A DNA stretch of 64,000 bases from an uncultured Flavihumibacter sp. (GTDB taxonomy: Bacteria > Bacteroidota > Bacteroidia > Chitinophagales > Chitinophagaceae), in NCBI GenBank assembly GCA_902168105.1, contig CABHOY010000042.1, forward strand, positions 48,387 through 112,386, given 5' to 3'. Shown here in pieces: positions 27,566 to 34,715 of this stretch. The first letter of the stretch is position 1, and the number at the start of each line of letters is the position of its first letter. The notes under the pieces are model-generated. The model was not told where the DNA came from and ran no database searches. It saw only the letters and a program-made list of their open reading frames with translations. The position numbers were made by a program, and so were the translations under genes.

Positions 27566-29227
27566 ATGGCAAATGAACAAATCGACATCGCCATTGTAGG
27601 TGGGGGTGTTTCCGGGGTATACAGCGCCTGGAAACTGCAAAAAGAATTCCCTGGTCAAAAGATCGTTGTATTCGAAGGCAGCGATCATATAGGAGGCCGT
27701 TTACTTTCTGTAAAGCCACCGAATATCCCTGATATGGTGGCTGAGCTGGGAGGAATGCGTATACTGGAAAATAATCAGTTCAGGATCGTAAAACTGATTG
27801 ATGATCTGAATGCGCAGTTACCTGCAGATAAGAAAATTACAACGTATGATTTTCCGGTGGATGAAAGCCAGAACATCGCATACCTGAGAGGGGAGTTCCT
27901 ACGGTTGTTTGATTTTGCGATACCAGACAGGATACCTTATAATCTCTCCTTCCTTGAAGCGGGAAATGGTCCCGGTACTATTATCGTGAATGCTATTGAA
28001 CAGATCGTACCGGGAATAACAGATGAGTCATTGTCAGACGAGCAACGCCGGGAGATGGCGAAAAACGCCTCTTTTGATGGTGTCGAGCTATACAACTGGG
28101 GTTTCTGGAATCTGCTCTACCGTGTTATCAGCAGTGAGGGGTACCAGTTCAGTATGGATGCAGGCGGGTATGATTCTACATTGCTTAACTGGAATGCTGC
28201 GGATGCTATTCCATGGTATCTTTCTGATTTTGGAATATCACCAGAGTATAAAGGATTTACCAATGGCTTCCAGCAGGTGCCTATTGTACTGGCTCAATTC
28301 TTTGAAGAAGGGAAAGGAGAAATACGTCTGAAGAAAAAATTAAAAGGTTTTGAATGGACTGGTGGGCAGTTTGTGCTCGATTTTAATGGAGAAAAGATAA
28401 ACGCTGGAAAATTGATCCTGGCTATGCCACGACGGTCGCTGGACTTGCTGATGCCTGAAAGTGAGAAGCTGAAGGAGATACAGCCTTTGATCAGTAGTGT
28501 TACTCCGCGGCCTTTGTTCAAATTGTTTACCACTTATGGTAGTCCGTGGTGGAGGATATCAGGGTATACCAATGCAGAAGGAAAGTTCGTACCTGTACAG
28601 TCAGGCCGTTCTGTAACCGATCTGCCGGTACGTCAAACTTATTATTGGCCGAAGAGTGATGGAACGCCTGCTATAAGTGGACCATCTATGCTGCTGGCCA
28701 GTTATGATGATGGCTCTAATACAGGTTTCTGGGATGGTTTACGGCCACAACGTAGCGCTGCATGGCGCCAGAGTGGTGTACGCGCTGCAATGGTAGATCC
28801 GTTTGTTGGAGTGGACGATAAAAAAGCCCCGGCGATAAAAGGTGTTGACGCACGCCTTAACCAGACCTGGTTGCAATATGAGGCGCCGAAACGGATGGTA
28901 GAGGAAATTGGCCGTCAGTTAACCCAGATGCACGACCTGGATTATACGCCGGAGATCAGAGCTGCCGCATTCCGCGACTGGGGTGAAGATCCGTATGGTG
29001 GTGGCTGGAACAGCTGGAATATAGGTGTGAAGAGCTCGGAAGTGAGGGATAAGATCGTTCATCCGATAGATAATTGTCCGCTGTATATCTGCGGAGAGGC
29101 ATATTCTGATGCGCAGGGTTGGGTAGAAGGTGCTTTGCAGACGGCAGATATTATGCTGGCCAGTTTGTTAGATAAGCCAATACCGACCACTAAACAGGCA
29201 AGGCCTGTTGCAGCAGCTACATCGTGA
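27566..29227 (+). CDS. Flavin-containing amine/amino-acid oxidase
   Basis: The product has 553 residues. A dinucleotide-binding motif IAIVGGGVSGVYSAWKL begins at about residue 8, followed by the FAD ribose-binding E35 region VVFEGSDHIGGRL and AELGGMRI, the second conserved block of flavin amine oxidases. The C-terminal FAD motif is YICGEAYSDAQGWVEGALQT. Together they place it in the MAO / L-amino-acid oxidase / tryptophan 2-monooxygenase superfamily. There is no signal peptide, so it is probably cytoplasmic. Substrate cannot be read from sequence. A strong terminator follows at 29253, so it is a single-gene unit. The cysteine hydrolase at 29357, which has its own promoter, could act on an amide product, but that link is only suggestive. 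Confidence 0.85.
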   Translation: MANEQIDIAIVGGGVSGVYSAWKLQKEFPGQKIVVFEGSDHIGGRLLSVKPPNIPDMVAELGGMRILENNQFRIVKLIDDLNAQLPADKKITTYDFPVDESQNIAYLRGEFLRLFDFAIPDRIPYNLSFLEAGNGPGTIIVNAIEQIVPGITDESLSDEQRREMAKNASFDGVELYNWGFWNLLYRVISSEGYQFSMDAGGYDSTLLNWNAADAIPWYLSDFGISPEYKGFTNGFQQVPIVLAQFFEEGKGEIRLKKKLKGFEWTGGQFVLDFNGEKINAGKLILAMPRRSLDLLMPESEKLKEIQPLISSVTPRPLFKLFTTYGSPWWRISGYTNAEGKFVPVQSGRSVTDLPVRQTYYWPKSDGTPAISGPSMLLASYDDGSNTGFWDGLRPQRSAAWRQSGVRAAMVDPFVGVDDKKAPAIKGVDARLNQTWLQYEAPKRMVEEIGRQLTQMHDLDYTPEIRAAAFRDWGEDPYGGGWNSWNIGVKSSEVRDKIVHPIDNCPLYICGEAYSDAQGWVEGALQTADIMLASLLDKPIPTTKQARPVAAATS

Positions 29228-29252
29228 GCTGATCGATGATATAAGTATTTCT

Positions 29253-29280
29253 AAGGGGGGCTCAGTTTGAGTCCCCTTTT
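29253..29280 (+). terminator. Intrinsic terminator after the amine oxidase gene
   Basis: AAGGGG-G-GCTCA pairs with TGAGTCCCCTT (one bulged G, one G-U pair) around a 3-nt loop, followed by TTTT, 25 bp after the stop codon. Confidence 0.8.
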
Positions 29281-29317
29281 CAGTATATATACCGGGTGTC
29301 ATACGGACAGGATTTAA

Positions 29318-29325
29318 TACATTTG
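29318..29325 (+). promoter_or_regulatory. -7 promoter element of the cysteine hydrolase gene
   Basis: TACATTTG matches TAnnTTTG exactly. Transcription would begin near 29333, 24 nt before the ATG at 29357, which supports that start over an in-frame GTG at 29342. Confidence 0.55.
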
Positions 29326-29356
29326 CGGTATCACTTAAAATGTGAGGCGTGTTCTT

Positions 29357-29893
29357 ATGGCTAATTCGTGTATCGTAGTAATTGATCCGCAGAAAGACTT
29401 TATCAGTGAAGCAGGTAACTATGCCGGCAGGCATGCAGGCATCAGGCAAATGCTGGATGCTAAAGAAAAGATCAACAGCCTGGTACATTCTGTTTATAAA
29501 GGCCACGTGATAGTTGTTACCTCCGATTATGAGCAAGACCAGTTCGCACAAGGTTTATCCATCTGCATTCCCGGAACTGAAGGACATGAACTGGATATTG
29601 AGTCAGACCCTGCCTATACTTTTATGACCAAAACGCAGCATAGCTGTTTTTCATCTGCTGGTTTTATACATCATCTAAAACGTAATGGAATTACGAAACT
29701 GATATTATGTGGATTCCTGGCGGAATATTGTGTTATGCAAACCTCCCTGGATGCTTTACGTCTTGGTTATGAAGTAGTCCTCATACAAGACAGTATCGGA
29801 ACAGGAGATGACGTGCAATACCGCAAGGAACAGATGTTGATAAGTTTAAGAGAACAAGGAGCAGCTATTCAAAATAGCTTTGCAGGATTATAG
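29357..29893 (+). CDS. Isochorismatase-like cysteine hydrolase
   Basis: The product has 178 residues from the ATG at 29357. The family triad is complete: Asp10 in CIVVIDPQKDF, Lys92 in FMTKTQHSCF and nucleophile Cys125 in GFLAEYCVMQTSLDALRLGY. CIPGTEGHEL matches the PGTxGxEL motif of nicotinamidase/isochorismatase-fold hydrolases, and SIGTGDD fits the loop near the C-terminus. Members cleave amide or C-O bonds (nicotinamide, ureidoacrylate, isochorismate, N-carbamoyl compounds). I cannot decide between them, but the length and the EYCV-x-x-T motif resemble small general cysteine hydrolases. No signal peptide. Transcribed alone. Confidence 0.85.
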   Translation: MANSCIVVIDPQKDFISEAGNYAGRHAGIRQMLDAKEKINSLVHSVYKGHVIVVTSDYEQDQFAQGLSICIPGTEGHELDIESDPAYTFMTKTQHSCFSSAGFIHHLKRNGITKLILCGFLAEYCVMQTSLDALRLGYEVVLIQDSIGTGDDVQYRKEQMLISLREQGAAIQNSFAGL

Positions 29894-30031
29894 AAATTTA
29901 GTTAAATTTATTTGCGTACTGAACGTTATGAATACCCGCTGATGCCAATAACCTGTAAATTATAATGTGTTATACCCGATAAGACTGTGATTTAGTCAAC
30001 TACGCTTTTCCTTCATTTAAAACTATATAAG

Positions 30032-30238
30032 ATGAAAAGACCCTTCATTCTTTTTAGCATTGCTATCACTGCTATGGTGCTGTTTGTATCAGGATCTTCT
30101 TCCGGAAGTGCCTGTCAGGATGATCATCATGGTTTACGCGGAAGATGCAGGATCACTGTTGTAGGTGGTGTATATCACTACGACTGCGTATCTGCTATTG
30201 ATCCGGAAACTACGAACTGTACTTATTATGTAGAGTAG
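30032..30238 (+). CDS. Small exported cysteine-containing peptide, unknown function
   Basis: The product has 68 residues. A Sec-type signal (MKRPFILFSIAITAMVLFVS) leaves a mature peptide of about 40-48 residues with four cysteines (28, 39, 52, 63), spaced 11, 13 and 11 apart, which could form two disulphides. GLRGRCRITVVGGVYHYDC suggests a small beta hairpin. The layout (short exported Cys peptide, hairpin, propeller lipoprotein, CxxC lipoprotein) recalls the NVEAL-type peptide loci of Bacteroidota, though the NVEAL motif itself is absent. No domain is recognised. A perfect 12-bp hairpin right after the gene suggests the peptide is made in excess over the downstream products. Confidence 0.7.
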   Translation: MKRPFILFSIAITAMVLFVSGSSSGSACQDDHHGLRGRCRITVVGGVYHYDCVSAIDPETTNCTYYVE

Positions 30239-30255
30239 CAGATCATTAAACAAAC

Positions 30256-30287
30256 GAATAAACAGGGGCACTACACCCTGTTTATTC
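30256..30287 (+). terminator. Strong hairpin between peptide gene and propeller gene
   Basis: GAATAAACAGGG (30256-30267) pairs perfectly with CCCTGTTTATTC (30276-30287) around an 8-nt loop, followed by AATTT. It begins 17 bp after the peptide stop. It is probably a partial terminator or an mRNA stabiliser, setting a high peptide:downstream ratio. Confidence 0.75.
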
Positions 30288-30314
30288 AATTTATCAGTAA
30301 GTATAAAGTAACCT

Positions 30315-31508
30315 ATGTCTGTAAGATCCCTGTTGGCAATTGTTATTATTGCTCTTGATGCCTGTACTATAGTAACTGAACAATCATGGTCGAACTGTAA
30401 CACAAACGACGAAGCGGTTATTCCGTTGGTGGTGTCCTCACACGATACACTGAACCTTTATCTGGATAGCTCGATGGTTATGGAGATGTCCACGCCTGTT
30501 GACTATCACGCAGCGCGGCATGTGCTGTACGCATTTGATAATTATAACAAGCGGTTGCTGACTTATCATCTCGGGACAAAAGGACTGGTTTATCCGGATA
30601 GTATTCATCATGTGAAAATGAATACAAAGCAGAAGGTATCCTATATGAGATATTTTTCTCCTGATAGTCTGATCCTTTATACCTATGGCGGCGCCAGGTT
30701 ATTTTATTACGCACTGAATAGTGATAAGACCTATAAGAGTGTAGCGTTCATCAATCCGGATGCGCCCAGGTTGAAGGGTAATGGTGCCGCTCACCCTTTT
30801 GCAAATGCCGCTTCGCCTATGCTTTTTCTTGGCGGCCGGATCATAGGCGCCGGATTTCTGCTAGGGGAGAAGGAGGGAGAGGACGCAAGTACGCGTACTA
30901 TTTTTTCGGAAATGGACCTGTCTTCAAGCAATGTGGGTCATCATATTCCTTATTCACAAGTTTATTGGGAGCACAATTGGGGTGGATCGCATATGCGTAC
31001 ACCGTATACTGTGTATAATGAACAAAAAAAGGAGATCATATTAAGCCTTCCTGTCGATCATAATATACAGATAGTGGATAGCAGCTGGAAGACGCGGGAA
31101 CTATATGCAGGAAGCAGGAAAAGCGTTTGTATCACTTCACTAGAATTATCCAAAAATAGTAAAAGGATACTGGACCCCGAAGTGGCATTGTCGTATTATA
31201 CCCTTATGTCATCATATCGCAATATCATTTACGATAAGTATCATGACAGGTATTACAGGATACTGGAATTGTTTCCTGACCTGGACTATGAAAAAGTGAA
31301 GAAAATAAAAGAAGACGGTGTGTTCATGGGCAAACAAACTATGCTCATTGCTTTTGATAAGAAGTTTAACTACCTGGGGGAGAACCTGCTCCCTGATGGT
31401 CTGGCATTGGATAACTTCTTTGTTACTCCTGATGGATTACATTTTCTGAATGCAAATAATAAAGATCAAAACATCGCTCAGTATGTACAATTTAAGATCG
31501 ACATATAA
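30315..31508 (+). CDS. DUF4221-like beta-propeller protein, exported
   Basis: The product has 397 residues. A hydrophobic N-terminus (VRSLLAIVIIALDAC) is a signal peptide. Cys17 could be lipidated, but Asp at -2 makes the lipobox imperfect. The body alternates short strands with recurring hydrophobic-aromatic blades (RHVLYAFDNYNKRLLTYHL, ARLFYYALNSDKTYKSVAF, KFNYLGENLLPDGLALDNFF), consistent with a six-bladed propeller of the DUF4221/BF3164-like type. The segment VYWEHNWGGSHMRTPYTVYN resembles a conserved DUF4221 block. The function of the family is unknown. It lies 76 bp after the peptide gene, and its last 26 nt overlap the start of the next lipoprotein gene, so the two are translationally coupled. 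Confidence 0.7.
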   Translation: MSVRSLLAIVIIALDACTIVTEQSWSNCNTNDEAVIPLVVSSHDTLNLYLDSSMVMEMSTPVDYHAARHVLYAFDNYNKRLLTYHLGTKGLVYPDSIHHVKMNTKQKVSYMRYFSPDSLILYTYGGARLFYYALNSDKTYKSVAFINPDAPRLKGNGAAHPFANAASPMLFLGGRIIGAGFLLGEKEGEDASTRTIFSEMDLSSSNVGHHIPYSQVYWEHNWGGSHMRTPYTVYNEQKKEIILSLPVDHNIQIVDSSWKTRELYAGSRKSVCITSLELSKNSKRILDPEVALSYYTLMSSYRNIIYDKYHDRYYRILELFPDLDYEKVKKIKEDGVFMGKQTMLIAFDKKFNYLGENLLPDGLALDNFFVTPDGLHFLNANNKDQNIAQYVQFKIDI

Positions 31509-31935
31509 ACATACGCTGTGCTTATTGTTTCTGTTAGTGAGTGCCTGTTCTAACGATCATGCAAAGCTGGACCAGACCATAGCTACTCTGGATGCAAACA
31601 AGCCTGTTGCTGGCAGTTATGTTATTATCCCTAATCAGGGTTGTGAAGGATGTATCAGTACTGCGGAGGCTTTTGTGAAGAAACATGTAGATCGCTCAGA
31701 CAATATCAGGTATATCTTTACCCGGATACAATCAGTTAAATTACTGAGGATAAAACTAGGCAGTAATGTAATGTCCAGCAGTAAGGTCCTGCTGGACACC
31801 GCTAATATGATCGAATATCCTGATAAGGAAAAGGAGATCTATCCGATGATCGTTACGTTGAAAGATCATAAAATTGACAAGGTAACTTATCAGAGCCCGG
31901 ATGATGCCGGGCTTGATATCCTGATAGAGAAGTAG
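31483..31935 (+). CDS. CxxC thioredoxin-like lipoprotein
   Basis: The ATG at 31483 gives 150 residues with MYNLRSTYKHTLCLLFLLVSAC, a good lipobox at Cys22. An upstream in-frame start at 31450 would lie deep inside the previous gene. After a linker, YVIIPNQGCEGCIST places a CEGC pair (Cys54, Cys57) just after a beta strand, as in thioredoxin-like proteins, though the preceding residues are Q-G rather than W. TRIQSVKLLRIKLG and VLLDTANMIEYPDKE follow. The gene overlaps the DUF4221-like gene and stops directly against the GH130 stop (no spacer). It may reduce or exchange disulphides of the cysteine peptide encoded two genes upstream; this is inference from context. Confidence 0.7.
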   Translation: MYNLRSTYKHTLCLLFLLVSACSNDHAKLDQTIATLDANKPVAGSYVIIPNQGCEGCISTAEAFVKKHVDRSDNIRYIFTRIQSVKLLRIKLGSNVMSSSKVLLDTANMIEYPDKEKEIYPMIVTLKDHKIDKVTYQSPDDAGLDILIEK

Positions 31936-33054
31936 TTATTTGGGCTCATAAACAGCAGCCGCCACTCTGGAGTCAGCACAGCCATAATACAGGATATATC
32001 TGCCTTTGAAATATACCAGGCCTTCAATGAACACAGTCCCGGCAGGATATTGCCCGCTTTTCTCAAACGACTCCGCAGGTACCATGAAGGGTTTGTCAAG
32101 CCTTGCAATAAATTTCGAAGGGTCTTCTTTACTGAACAGCATTTGTCCGGCGCAATAAGAGTTCGCTGTATAGTTCGTATCACGATTTGCGCCGGCCTGG
32201 TTTTTACCGTTATAGAGCAGCACAATGCCTTTGTCGGTCAGAATGGCCGGAGGACCGCATTCGGTCAGATGGCTATCGAAATATCCCTTACGGGGAGAGA
32301 TCAGTTCTTTCAACCCGCCTTTTTCATCCAGCACCGGCGACCAGTCTACAAGATTATCCGAAGTGGCCGCATACACGTGATTTTCACCCCAGTACATCCA
32401 ATATTTGCCTTTATACTTCGTGATCTGCAACCTGCCATTTTTAAGGGTAGTCAGGACAGACGCCGATTTGGAAGCGATGTTATGAAACTTACCGTTATAA
32501 GCATCCTGGAAAATAGGACCATGCTTTTTCCAGTGTATCAGGTCTTTCGAAGTAGCGGAACCCAGACGTGGCACCTTCTTGTTCCACTGCGTATATAACA
32601 TGAGGTAAGTACCATCTTCGGTAACAGCTACACGCGGGTCTTCACAACCACCTGTCCATTCAAACTCCTGTTGATCATCTGTATTTGGAAAGAGCACCGG
32701 TTTGCCCATGCGTTTCATTGTAATGCCGTTGTTGCTTTCCGCCAGCCCGATCCGCGAGGTGCGATGCCCGATACCTACGCCTGATCTGTCCTCTGCACGA
32801 TAGAGCACGTAAACCTTGCCGTCTTTAACAGCGGCGGCAGGATTAAAGGTGTCGTTACTTTCCCAGTCCAGCTGTTTATGCTGCATAGGGTCGTAAAAAC
32901 GGCTGTTAGTATCAGGTGAGATAATGGGATTGACACCTGGTGGCCTGACGAATGGCCCGAGCGCCCAATCGGGAAGCTGTTGGATGGGCTGTTGTGCCAG
33001 TACGTGGCAGCTAATTGCTAATAGAACCGGGAAAAGAAAGGATAGTTTTTTCAT
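31936..33054 (-). CDS. GH130-family glycoside phosphorylase/hydrolase, exported
   Basis: The product has 372 residues. The signal peptide MKKLSFLFPVLLAISCHVLA ends at A-Q, pointing to the periplasm; Cys16 is within the signal, not a convincing lipobox. The five-bladed propeller carries GH130 signatures: DTFNPAAAVKDGKVYVLYRA, GGCEDPRVAV with the catalytic aspartate region, DKGIVLLYNGKNQ, and the C-terminal FIEGLVYFKGRYILYYGCAD. Known members act on beta-mannosides, by phosphorolysis (intracellular) or hydrolysis (exported beta-1,2-mannosidases). Export makes hydrolysis more likely here. It is converge-transcribed with the CxxC lipoprotein and stands alone, upstream of repeats. Confidence 0.88.
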   Translation of the reverse strand: MKKLSFLFPVLLAISCHVLAQQPIQQLPDWALGPFVRPPGVNPIISPDTNSRFYDPMQHKQLDWESNDTFNPAAAVKDGKVYVLYRAEDRSGVGIGHRTSRIGLAESNNGITMKRMGKPVLFPNTDDQQEFEWTGGCEDPRVAVTEDGTYLMLYTQWNKKVPRLGSATSKDLIHWKKHGPIFQDAYNGKFHNIASKSASVLTTLKNGRLQITKYKGKYWMYWGENHVYAATSDNLVDWSPVLDEKGGLKELISPRKGYFDSHLTECGPPAILTDKGIVLLYNGKNQAGANRDTNYTANSYCAGQMLFSKEDPSKFIARLDKPFMVPAESFEKSGQYPAGTVFIEGLVYFKGRYILYYGCADSRVAAAVYEPK

Positions 33055-33112
33055 GTGGAATCTCTGATGACTCTCACGAAAGTAATAAATGAACGTAAAA
33101 CTTTATAGCTAT

Positions 33113-33246
33113 ACCGGAATCCGGTCAGATTTCTGTATCTCCATATCGCGAAACCGTCATCTGGCCGTCACTTTACCGTCATATGTATATCGGTTCGATA
33201 TAGAGATGACGGTAAAGTGATATGGAGATGACGGTAAAGCGATATA
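33113..33246. repeat. Hairpins and degenerate 22-bp repeats downstream of the efflux operon
   Basis: ACCGGA-A-TCCGGT at 33113-33125 is a perfect palindrome. CACTTTACCGTCAT (33169-33182) pairs perfectly with ATGACGGTAAAGTG (33206-33219). Inside it TATATCG (33186-33192) pairs with CGATATA (33196-33202), making a long cruciform or RNA stem. The right arm belongs to a 22-bp direct repeat (33203-33224, 33225-33246; GAGATGACGGTAAAG core), and degenerate inverted copies occur at about 33136-33168. The stem could terminate the efflux operon, whose last stop is 33282. The repeats lie before the GH130 start at 33054. Confidence 0.65.
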
Positions 33247-33281
33247 GACGATCCCTGTTAAAGCCCTGTTTTCAGGCACTT

Positions 33282-34715
33282 TTAATTCCAGCCTCCGCCT
33301 AAAGCCTGGTAGATATTGACCATGGCGTTCATCTGTTGTTTCTTAGTCTCGATCAGTTCAAACTTAGATTCCAATGCATCACGCTGGGTCAGCAATACTT
33401 CCATATAGTCCGCCCGTGCCGATTTGAAGAGGTCATTTGATATGGTGATAGACTGGGTGAGCGTCTCTACCTGTCTGGATTTCAGGTCATAGCTTTTGCC
33501 CAGGTTACCGATCTTGATCAGCTGGTTCATCACTTCAACGTAAGCGTTCAGAATAGTACGCTGGTAGTTGTAAACGGCCTGTATCTGTTTCGCGTTGGCA
33601 CTGTAGTAAGCAGCCTTTATCGCGTTCTTGTTGACCAGTGGCGCAACCAGGTCGCCGGCTACAGAGTATAGCAGTGACTTTGGCGTCTTGAACAGGTATG
33701 TCGGATTAAACGCCTCATAACCGATGGCGGCAGAAAGACCCAGAGAAGGATAGAACTGCGACTTCGCCACTTTCACATCCAGTCTGGAAGCAGCCAGGTC
33801 CAGCTCGGCCTGTTTAATGTCCGGACGGTTAGCCAGTAACTGCGATGGTATACCGGAATGGATAACATCAGGTATTGCATTGTCGAAAGTCTGGGCGTTC
33901 CTCTGAATAGGCTGCGGATATCTACCCAGCAGGAAATTGATCCTGTTCTCGGTCTCTGTGATCCGCTGCTGAATGTCGAACTGCAGGCTTTGGGTATTCA
34001 GTACCTCTGCCTCAAATTTGCGCACGGCCAGCTCAGTAACACGGGTAGCCTCTTTCTGCAGTTTCACTATTTCCAGCGCATTGGTTTGAATACCGATATT
34101 CTGCTTTACGATATCCAGCTGTTTATCCAGCGCCAGTAATTCGTAATAAGAGTTAGCTATCTCGGCGATCAGGGTGGTGACTACGAAGTTCCTTCCCTCA
34201 ACGGTTGACAGGTACCTGGTCAGTGCTGCTTTTTTGGCATTGTGCAGTTTGTGCCAGATGTCTACTTCCCAGGTAGCATAGGCGCCCACCAGGAAATTGG
34301 GCAATGGGTCCGGCATTTCTTTTCCCGGTTTGATCTCGGTAGTAGCGTCACCGGCGCCCTGGCTGGTGTATCTGCCTACCTTTTCTACCTCGGCTGCGCC
34401 TTTAACCCCTACAAATGGCAAATATTCGCCCTTTCTGGCCCTTATCTCGTTCCGGGCGATCTCTATCTCCTGTAAGGTGATATTAAGCTCCTGGTTGCTC
34501 TGTAAAGCCGTATCTATGAGCGCAGCCAGATAGGGGTCGGTAAAGTATTCCTTCCACTTCAGATCGGCTACGTTGGTTGTGTCCTGCGAGTTGTTATAAC
34601 TCGCAGGAACCGTTTTATTTTCTGATTTCTCCGTTAAAGCCGGAACACCACAAGCCGCGGCAGCCAGGGAGATACTGGCTATCCCTAAGTACTTATGTAT
34701 TTTCTTTTTAAACAT
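33282..34715 (-). CDS. RND efflux outer membrane factor lipoprotein (TolC/NodT-OprM type)
   Basis: The product has 477 residues. The ATG at 34715 overlaps the end of the RND pump gene (ATG within AATGTTTAA); an in-frame TTG at 34724 is less likely. The lipobox is LAAAAC (MFKKKIHKYLGIASISLAAA), followed by the family start region. Two structural repeats of the OMF barrel/tunnel are seen in the helices GNLGKSYDLKSRQVETLTQS and ADYMEVLLTQRDALESKFEL, and SGIPSQLLANRPDIKQAELD is the hallmark of OprM-like proteins. It is the exit duct of the tripartite pump encoded by 34708-38983, and the last gene of that operon. Confidence 0.93.
   Translation of the reverse strand: MFKKKIHKYLGIASISLAAAACGVPALTEKSENKTVPASYNNSQDTTNVADLKWKEYFTDPYLAALIDTALQSNQELNITLQEIEIARNEIRARKGEYLPFVGVKGAAEVEKVGRYTSQGAGDATTEIKPGKEMPDPLPNFLVGAYATWEVDIWHKLHNAKKAALTRYLSTVEGRNFVVTTLIAEIANSYYELLALDKQLDIVKQNIGIQTNALEIVKLQKEATRVTELAVRKFEAEVLNTQSLQFDIQQRITETENRINFLLGRYPQPIQRNAQTFDNAIPDVIHSGIPSQLLANRPDIKQAELDLAASRLDVKVAKSQFYPSLGLSAAIGYEAFNPTYLFKTPKSLLYSVAGDLVAPLVNKNAIKAAYYSANAKQIQAVYNYQRTILNAYVEVMNQLIKIGNLGKSYDLKSRQVETLTQSITISNDLFKSARADYMEVLLTQRDALESKFELIETKKQQMNAMVNIYQALGGGWN

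Noticed and set aside
33203..33246. Possible CRISPR or attachment site
   Set aside because: The 22-bp units abut without spacers, and no integrase or tRNA gene is near.
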